This document shows, one piece after another, positions 32,372 through 37,486 of a stretch of 37,486 nt of DNA. This DNA comes from JABSQH01 sp039194665 (GTDB lineage: Bacteria; Actinomycetota; Acidimicrobiia; Acidimicrobiales; Ilumatobacteraceae). The notes beneath the pieces are model-generated. The model was not told the origin of the DNA, made no database searches, and was given only the letters and a program-made list of their open reading frames with translations. Each line of letters starts with the position of its first letter. Position 1 is the stretch's first letter. A program made the translations under genes and the position numbers. The stretch lies in NCBI GenBank assembly GCA_039194665.1, contig JBCCVW010000014.1, positions 1 to 37,486 on the forward strand, read 5' to 3'.

Positions 32372-32836
32372 TCAGGAGAAGATCGGACAGTCGTCGTCGC
32401 TGACCGGACAGTTCGGGGCGTTCGAGCGCACGAGGAGGAAACACGACGGGCACAGCTGTTCGTCCTGCTGCTTCGGCTGGAGCCGCTCGCCGCCCTCACC
32501 TCGCGGATCGGGATCTTCTTCTTCCTCGTCGTCCTCTTCGTCGGCGGTGACCATCCGGTCTTTGAGGATGCGATCGAGATCGGCCTCGACGTCGTCGTCG
32601 GCGAGCATCTCATCGTCGTCGTCGTCGTCGTCGCGCTTGCGGCGCGGCGTGCGTGGCGTGTCGCTCGAGGAGTCGTCGTCCTCGTCATCGTCGGTGACGT
32701 CATCGTCATCGTCGTCACCCGCGATTCCGTCCTCGTCGTCTTCGGCGATGTCGTCGTCGTCGGGCGCGGCGACGTCGTCGTCACCCTCGTCGCCGTCTTC
32801 GTCGAACTCTTCGTCGTTGGTGTCGTCGTCAGCCAT
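32372..32836 (-). CDS. extremely acidic protein with DUF4193-like zinc-binding end
   Basis: 154 residues. The first 110 are mainly Asp and Glu, with one short basic patch (TPRRKR). The last 35 hold PKQQDEQLCPSCFLLVRS and four cysteines (129, 132, 143, 150; C-x2-C-x10-C-x6-C) that could bind zinc. The PKQxDExxCxSCFL pattern resembles DUF4193, a family of small acidic actinobacterial proteins of unknown function. The ATG has neither a clear ribosome site nor a well-spaced -10 box. The opposite strand gives a long Ser-rich frame that is only the mirror of the Asp codons. Confidence 0.8.
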   Translation of the reverse strand: MADDDTNDEEFDEDGDEGDDDVAAPDDDDIAEDDEDGIAGDDDDDDVTDDDEDDDSSSDTPRTPRRKRDDDDDDDEMLADDDVEADLDRILKDRMVTADEEDDEEEEDPDPRGEGGERLQPKQQDEQLCPSCFLLVRSNAPNCPVSDDDCPIFS

Positions 32837-32929
32837 CGTGTGCTAGTGCCCGCCTGCTCCGGGCATGTGACCCGGTGTACGTCGGTGCGGCGGCAGCATA
32901 GGCCCGCCGAACCAGGCACGGGAGAGAGC

Positions 32930-32955
32930 TGACATGTGACAGGCGTCACATGTCA
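32930..32955 (-). terminator. 11-bp perfect hairpin including the ThyX-like stop codon
   Basis: TGACATGTGAC (32955-32945 on the minus strand reads into the loop) pairs perfectly with its complement at 32930-32940 around a 4-base loop. The first three bases on the minus strand are the TGA stop of the ThyX-like gene. No T-tract follows. Confidence 0.7.
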
Positions 32956-34560
32956 CGGTGATTGACCAGTCGTCCGTTTCGACTCGGCGCGCCGCTCGGA
33001 TTCCAGGCGCTCCAGCTCGGGCGCCTCGGTGGTCATGTGGGTCATCGCCGCAGCGATGGCGTGGTGCCCGGCCTGTGATGCGATCAGCCGGTGCATCTCC
33101 AGCGCCACCCGGCGATACGACGGGTGGCCCTGCGGCGACGACCGCAGTTCGAGCATGTGAATGGCCTCGCGCGCGTTGAACTGCATGCTGTACCGCAGGC
33201 GATAGGCCATGGCGACGGCGTAGGGCGCCTGGTCGGGATACTGCGCGTCGAGAGCATCGAACAGAGAGGCCGAGCGGCCCATCGCATCGTCGAAGCGATC
33301 GCCGAATCCTGCCGATTCGACCAGTTCGGGTCGCACGTAGCCGTGATTTGGTGTGAGCCGTTGCCACTCGATGGTCAACATCCGGTGGCGCTGCATGTCG
33401 CGGAACGCGCCGTAGTCGCTCAACACATCGAAGCGGTAGAAGCACCGCTCGAAGGCTCGCCCTGGCTTGTGCCGTCGGTTCTCCCGTTCGCCCACGTAGG
33501 CCCGCATCAGCGCGACCTTCTCGTCGATGCCGAGGCCGCGTACTCGCTCGACGAGCTGCGCTTCAGACAGATGTGAGTGCGGATAACAGATGGCCGCGAT
33601 CGTCTTGTCTTCGGCATCCGGGTCGAAGTCGGTCAACGCGACCTCGGCGACGGGATCGGCCGGCGCCTCTCCGAAGAGCTCGGCGACCACCGCGGCGGTG
33701 TCGGTGCGTGTCGACTCGAGATACTCACTCCACCGGCCGCCACGTTCGGGAAGGTCGACGCGGCGGAGGAAGCTGGGGATCACCTTGCGCAGCTCGTGCA
33801 GCATGAGATCGGCGTACTCACGCGATTCGGGTAACGGATTGGCGCGCATCCGCAGCAACAACCCCTCGAATGCCTGACCGGTTCCATAGATGCCGACGTT
33901 GGAGGTGGCCGCGGCCGGCAGAATGCCACGCACGGCATCGAGTGCTTTGGCCCGCGTGGCCGTGCGGTACACGAAGTCGCTCTCGTCGCCCTGCGCGACC
34001 TCCTCGCGGACGTGCTCGGTGACCACCTCGGTGGCCTCGGAGTAGGCGTCGAACAGGCGGTCGAGATCCCCGACGTAGCGCGTGCCCAACGATCCGGCGA
34101 GCACAGCAGGATCGCGGAAGTACCGGTAGCGACCGCCGAGGCGGGTGTCGTAGGCGATGTATCTCGTGCTCTGCTCGAGATAGCTCATCAGCCGACCCCA
34201 CTCGAGGATCTTGGTCAGCAGATTCGAGGCTTGTTCACATGCCAGATGGACGCCGCCGAGCTGGGCCACCGAGTCGTCGCCGTAGTCGAAGAACACCCGC
34301 TCGTACAGTTGCTCGGCCCGCTCGAGACCGACGGTGGCATCGATCGTGGCATCGCCACTGATGTCGAGATCGCCGACGAACTCGTCGAGAAACAGTCGGC
34401 GCAGCGACTTCGGACTGCGGCTGTAGCGAGCGAACAACGCACCCTTCACCACCTCGGGCAGATTGACCAGCGCAAACACTGGGCCATCGAGGTTGGTGAA
34501 GTACCGGCGCAACACATCGGACTCGTCCTCGGTGAATTGCTCGGGGACGTAGACCGCCAC
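32953..34560 (-). CDS. tandem ThyX-like protein (FAD-dependent thymidylate synthase fold, two halves)
   Basis: 535 residues, about twice a normal ThyX (220-250). The N-half has GRLMSYLEQSTRY (residues 122-134), matching the ThyX motif after its RHR but with WGR (121-123) in place of RHR. The C-half has RHR (391-393) in DMQRHRMLTIEWQRLTP, but the motif Ser is Arg401 and the STRY part is lost. So each half keeps a different part of the signature. ThyX makes dTMP from dUMP with FAD and methylene-folate; whether this double form does so is open. The GTG start has TAGAGT 8 nt upstream. Confidence 0.85.
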   Translation of the reverse strand: MAVYVPEQFTEDESDVLRRYFTNLDGPVFALVNLPEVVKGALFARYSRSPKSLRRLFLDEFVGDLDISGDATIDATVGLERAEQLYERVFFDYGDDSVAQLGGVHLACEQASNLLTKILEWGRLMSYLEQSTRYIAYDTRLGGRYRYFRDPAVLAGSLGTRYVGDLDRLFDAYSEATEVVTEHVREEVAQGDESDFVYRTATRAKALDAVRGILPAAATSNVGIYGTGQAFEGLLLRMRANPLPESREYADLMLHELRKVIPSFLRRVDLPERGGRWSEYLESTRTDTAAVVAELFGEAPADPVAEVALTDFDPDAEDKTIAAICYPHSHLSEAQLVERVRGLGIDEKVALMRAYVGERENRRHKPGRAFERCFYRFDVLSDYGAFRDMQRHRMLTIEWQRLTPNHGYVRPELVESAGFGDRFDDAMGRSASLFDALDAQYPDQAPYAVAMAYRLRYSMQFNAREAIHMLELRSSPQGHPSYRRVALEMHRLIASQAGHHAIAAAMTHMTTEAPELERLESERRAESKRTTGQSP

Positions 34561-34568
34561 GGGGGACC

Positions 34569-34574
34569 ACTCTA
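34569..34574 (-). promoter_or_regulatory. -10 box TAGAGT, leaderless start
   Basis: Minus-strand TAGAGT ends 8 nt before the GTG at 34560, in the gap after the DAGK-like gene. It suggests separate transcription of the ThyX-like gene. Confidence 0.5.
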
Positions 34575-34631
34575 GGAGCGCTCAGCGGACCGTCGTGGCA
34601 TTGCGCGAGCCCGTGAACAGGGGCGACGCGC

Positions 34632-35255
34632 TCACAGGTACACAACGCCGGCATCGCGACGCACGCTGAGTTCGACGCGTGACGCCGAGCCGGCTGCCAC
34701 ACCATCGATCGCCACGGCGAGTGGGCGGTCGAAATCGAGCGTGCTCGCACGCACCGAGCGCGTCGCGATGGCGGGATGCGGCAGATGCCCGCCGATCGGC
34801 AACCGACGCCACGCCTGCCATCGATCGCGCCACGACATCGTGGCGGCGACGTCGAACACCTCGATACGCCCGTCGTTGGGATGTCCACGCGGTGCGACGT
34901 CGAACCGACCGGCGAACTCCGCGTTCATCGCCGCAACCACGCGCCCCCGCCATGGCCCGCCCGCGATCCACCGATGACGGGCGATGACGTGGGCCACCAT
35001 CGGACGCGGGGCGCCACTGTCGAGGCGCACTTCGACGAGGTCGACCGGAAATCTGCGTACTTCGTCACCGGCACGGGGCGCCGGTCGATCGGTTCGTCCC
35101 ATCGTGCGCGCCAAGTCGCCACCGGTCAAGACCACCGCAGCGTCGGCGGTCGTGTCGTCGAGAATGGCCGCTGCAGTGGCATCGTCCGCTGCTGCCGGGA
35201 TGCCGCCGGGGAGCACCACGAGATCTCCCCAAGCATCGCCGCGTTTGATCGTCAC
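34632..35255 (-). CDS. orphan diacylglycerol-kinase C-terminal-like domain protein
   Basis: 207 residues from the GTG at 35255, which overlaps the helicase stop by 4 bases (GTGA). The C-terminal two thirds look like the beta-sandwich domain of YegS/DAGK lipid kinases: VVAAMNAEFAGRFDVAPRG, NDGRIEVFDV and DFDRPLAVAIDGVAAGSASR. The N-terminal ATP-binding domain with GGDGT is missing; instead there are about 50 residues with LVVLPGGIPAAADDATAA. Alone it should not be a kinase. Translational coupling to the helicase suggests a shared role, possibly lipid- or nucleotide-related, but this is only an inference. Confidence 0.7.
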   Translation of the reverse strand: MTIKRGDAWGDLVVLPGGIPAAADDATAAAILDDTTADAAVVLTGGDLARTMGRTDRPAPRAGDEVRRFPVDLVEVRLDSGAPRPMVAHVIARHRWIAGGPWRGRVVAAMNAEFAGRFDVAPRGHPNDGRIEVFDVAATMSWRDRWQAWRRLPIGGHLPHPAIATRSVRASTLDFDRPLAVAIDGVAAGSASRVELSVRRDAGVVYL

Positions 35256-37486
35256 CCTCCCACTCCCCCGTCGGCCACCACACCGCGCCACGCGGCGACG
35301 GCGGCCTCGTCGAAGGCCGCAGCGGTGTCGGTATCGGGCGCGATCGAGGCGAGCTGACGCAGGAGGTCGATCAGTTGCTTCATCGTGCGTACGAGATCGC
35401 CGCCGCTGAGATCTTCTTCGTCGAGAATCTCGGTGAGGTGTTCGCCGACCACCCACCCATGGGCGATCGCCGCGAAACCCGGGTCGGGTGGTCGGTGCTC
35501 GGTCACCCGATGACGCCGTTCGACCGCGGTCAGCTCCGCGCTGCACCGAGACAGCAGATCCGCCCGTGCGCCCACCTGCTTCGACGAGAACCACGGTGGT
35601 GCTGCGGGTTCGGCACTGCGGTGCTCGTACACCAAAAGCGAAGTGAGGGCGGCGACGTCGGCCGGCGCCAGGCCGTCGAACACACCTGCGCGCAGCGCCA
35701 ACACGGCGAGCAGGTCGTTCTCGTGGAAGACGCGCGTCACGCGCTGGCCGTCAGACGTCAGTCGCCAGGCGTCGTGGTCGACGAGCTGTAGCTCGCTGAG
35801 CACCCCGATCACGTGGTCGAATTCTTGGGCGATCGAGTGCTCGGCGCGGTCCATCCGGCGACGAATGGCGTCGATCTCTCGGTCGAGGCCGTCCGCGACC
35901 GCGGCCCGCTCCAGCTTGTGGCGCAGATCCGGATCATCCTCGACCGGGTGTCGGGTCGCGGCCCGAGATGCACGCGGGACGACGGGGCGGTCGAAGGAGT
36001 GCTCGTTCAGCGCATCGCGCACCGCACGGTGGAACGAACGGCGATTCGGTGCATAGGGCGAGGGCAGTTCGATCGCTCCGACCACGTCGGGGAGCGCCGT
36101 CAGCGAACGCTCGTCGAGCTCGACCACTGCGCCAGAGGCACCAACGAGGCGCAGCCGTCGCCCACTGCGCCGATCGGCGTTGGCGATGACCACGGCCGGA
36201 CCATGATCGGGACCTCCCTCGATGGCGACCACCGTGCCGGGCCGCAACCGCCCGAGCTCGTGTCGCAACTCGGCGCGGCGGGCGTCGCTGGCCGCCTTCT
36301 TCGCCACCCGCTCGGCGCGGTACCCGTCGATGTCCCCATAGTCGCTCTGCGATTCCCGTCGCGCAGCGTCGCGCCGGTGCCCACGGCGTTCGAGCTTGGC
36401 GGCGAGCCGCACGATGTCGCGGTCGGCTTGAAACTGCGCGAACGAGCGGTTCAACAGGTCGCGTGCGCCGGCTCGGTCGTGTTGCGCGACGAGGTTGGCG
36501 GCCATGTTGTACGTCGATCGAAACGCCGACCGCAGCCGGAACGAGCGGCTCGAGGCCAAGCCGACGACATCGTCGAAGCGCACCCACGGCGACCAACACA
36601 CGACCGCGTGGCCGATGTCGTCGATTCCTCGCCGTCCAGCGCGTCCGGTGAGTTGCGTGAATTCGGCTGCCGTGAGTTGCTCGTGTGTCTCGCCGTTGTA
36701 CTTGGTGAGCTTCTCGATCACCACGGTTCGTGCCGGCATGTTGATCCCGACCGCGAGCGTCTCGGTGGCGAACACCACCTTCACGAGTCCATCGACGAAA
36801 CACGCCTCGACGGTTTCCTTCATCGCCGGAATCATGCCGGCGTGATGCGACCCGATCCCGTGCCGGAGCCGTTCGACGAATCCGTCCACGTCGAGCGCCC
36901 GACGTTCGTCATCGTCGAGACCACCGAGATGCTCAGCGACATGCGCATCGATCCGGCGACGCTCGTCACCATTGGTGAGTGAGATGCCGAGGCCGTGACA
37001 CGTCTCGGCCGCCTCGTCGCACTGTGCCCGGCTGAAGATGAAGTAGATCGCCGGCAACATTCGCCGCGACGCCAACAGCGCGACGGTGTCGCCACGCCGC
37101 GGCGTGAACACCCGGCGACCACCGCGGCGGTACTGCTCGTGGCGGCGTTCTGGGGCGTCGAACTCCGGGCCGTAGCGGTTGGCGCTCCCATCGACGAACA
37201 GCGGCAACATCGTCGGCTCGCCTCGCCCGCGTTCCGCCAGCAGATAGTGCTGGATCAGCTCGACCGGGCGCCGCTGCTCGACGATCGCCGTGGTCGCGCC
37301 CTTGAGCGACTCGATCCACTCTGCCAACTCGGCGGCGTTGCTGACCGTGGCCGACAGACATGCCAGCTGCACCGCCGCCGGTAGGTGGATGAGCACCTCC
37401 TCCCACACCGGGCCGCGGTACGCATCCTGGAGGAAGTGCACCTCGTCGATCACGACGCTGCCGACTTCGCTGATGTCGGTCGAGCC
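35252..37486 (-). CDS. SKI2/HelY-like DEVH helicase, N-terminus outside the window
   Basis: The frame is open to the right edge, so about 744 C-terminal residues are seen; the Walker A motif lies beyond the edge. Visible: the DEVH box (VVIDEVHFL), motif III LSATVSN, ATETLAVGINMPARTVV, and motif VI QLTGRAGRRGIDDIGH, then a long helical C-terminal part ending in the DSHCT-type region of Ski2/Mtr4 helicases. This architecture matches mycobacterial HelY. It probably unwinds structured RNA with ATP in the cytoplasm. It is followed, with a 4-base overlap, by the DAGK-like gene. Confidence 0.92.
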   Translation of the reverse strand, partial: GSTDISEVGSVVIDEVHFLQDAYRGPVWEEVLIHLPAAVQLACLSATVSNAAELAEWIESLKGATTAIVEQRRPVELIQHYLLAERGRGEPTMLPLFVDGSANRYGPEFDAPERRHEQYRRGGRRVFTPRRGDTVALLASRRMLPAIYFIFSRAQCDEAAETCHGLGISLTNGDERRRIDAHVAEHLGGLDDDERRALDVDGFVERLRHGIGSHHAGMIPAMKETVEACFVDGLVKVVFATETLAVGINMPARTVVIEKLTKYNGETHEQLTAAEFTQLTGRAGRRGIDDIGHAVVCWSPWVRFDDVVGLASSRSFRLRSAFRSTYNMAANLVAQHDRAGARDLLNRSFAQFQADRDIVRLAAKLERRGHRRDAARRESQSDYGDIDGYRAERVAKKAASDARRAELRHELGRLRPGTVVAIEGGPDHGPAVVIANADRRSGRRLRLVGASGAVVELDERSLTALPDVVGAIELPSPYAPNRRSFHRAVRDALNEHSFDRPVVPRASRAATRHPVEDDPDLRHKLERAAVADGLDREIDAIRRRMDRAEHSIAQEFDHVIGVLSELQLVDHDAWRLTSDGQRVTRVFHENDLLAVLALRAGVFDGLAPADVAALTSLLVYEHRSAEPAAPPWFSSKQVGARADLLSRCSAELTAVERRHRVTEHRPPDPGFAAIAHGWVVGEHLTEILDEEDLSGGDLVRTMKQLIDLLRQLASIAPDTDTAAAFDEAAVAAWRGVVADGGVGG

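Noticed and set aside
32547..32846. Ser-rich open frame on the plus strand
   Set aside because: The poly-Ser runs are only the complement of the Asp codons of the acidic minus-strand gene.

Overview
The window is GC-rich and densely coded on both strands. It looks like an actinobacterial chromosome. The evidence is a WhiB-type Fe-S regulator, a gcvH-garA-merR-DUF151-merR block in the order known from mycobacteria, a HelY-like SKI2 helicase, a DUF4193-like acidic protein, and many promoters with a TANNNT -10 box set 6-8 nt before the start codon, which suggests leaderless mRNAs. The proteins are diverged from Mycobacterium and Streptomyces, and an Acidimicrobiia (Ilumatobacter-like) origin is my best guess, by inference only. 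I saw no tRNA, rRNA, CRISPR array, insertion sequence or prophage.

Layout. 1-5.5 kb: two MFS transporters, a YrhK-like membrane protein, an SDR oxidoreductase, two small ORFs, and a surface protein with two Ig-like repeats, an acidic stalk and a C-terminal anchor. 5.5-7.3 kb: a lipoprotein alpha/beta hydrolase and a DUF805 protein. 7.3-9.6 kb: an arsenic locus (arsC and an aquaglyceroporin divergent from arsR) with an SRAP/YedK DNA-damage gene overlapping the arsR stop. 9.6-10.7 kb: divergent HIT and CDP-alcohol phosphatidyltransferase genes. 10.7-18.7 kb: glycine cleavage genes gcvH and gcvT with a GarA-like FHA protein, two MerR regulators and a DUF151 nuclease on the plus strand, and gcvP on the minus strand behind a tandem glycine riboswitch.

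18.8-25.4 kb: a GH2 glycosidase, an ATP-grasp protein, a secreted M23 peptidase with five peptidoglycan-binding repeats, a roughly 750-base gene-poor stretch, and a DUF1932 dehydrogenase. 25.5-29.3 kb: threonine aldolase, WhiB, ribokinase, PrmA and a gamma-carbonic-anhydrase-like protein. 29.4-37.5 kb: an RG-rich possible RNA-binding protein, a crotonase, a GNAT acetyltransferase, two lineage-type small proteins, a tandem ThyX-like protein, an orphan diacylglycerol-kinase C-domain protein and an incomplete HelY-like helicase.

The most coherent system is the glycine module. GcvP, GcvT and GcvH split glycine into CO2, ammonia and a C1 unit. GcvP is glycine-sensed by its riboswitch, and a GarA-type protein that in relatives controls 2-oxoglutarate and glutamate flux lies next to gcvH. 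The most unusual signals are the recurrent leaderless promoter geometry, two divergent promoters whose -10 boxes share one TA step, terminator-like hairpins that start in or beside stop codons, a GarA homologue with a zinc ribbon in place of the phospho-threonine tail, and a tandem ThyX-like protein whose two halves each keep a different part of the ThyX motif.
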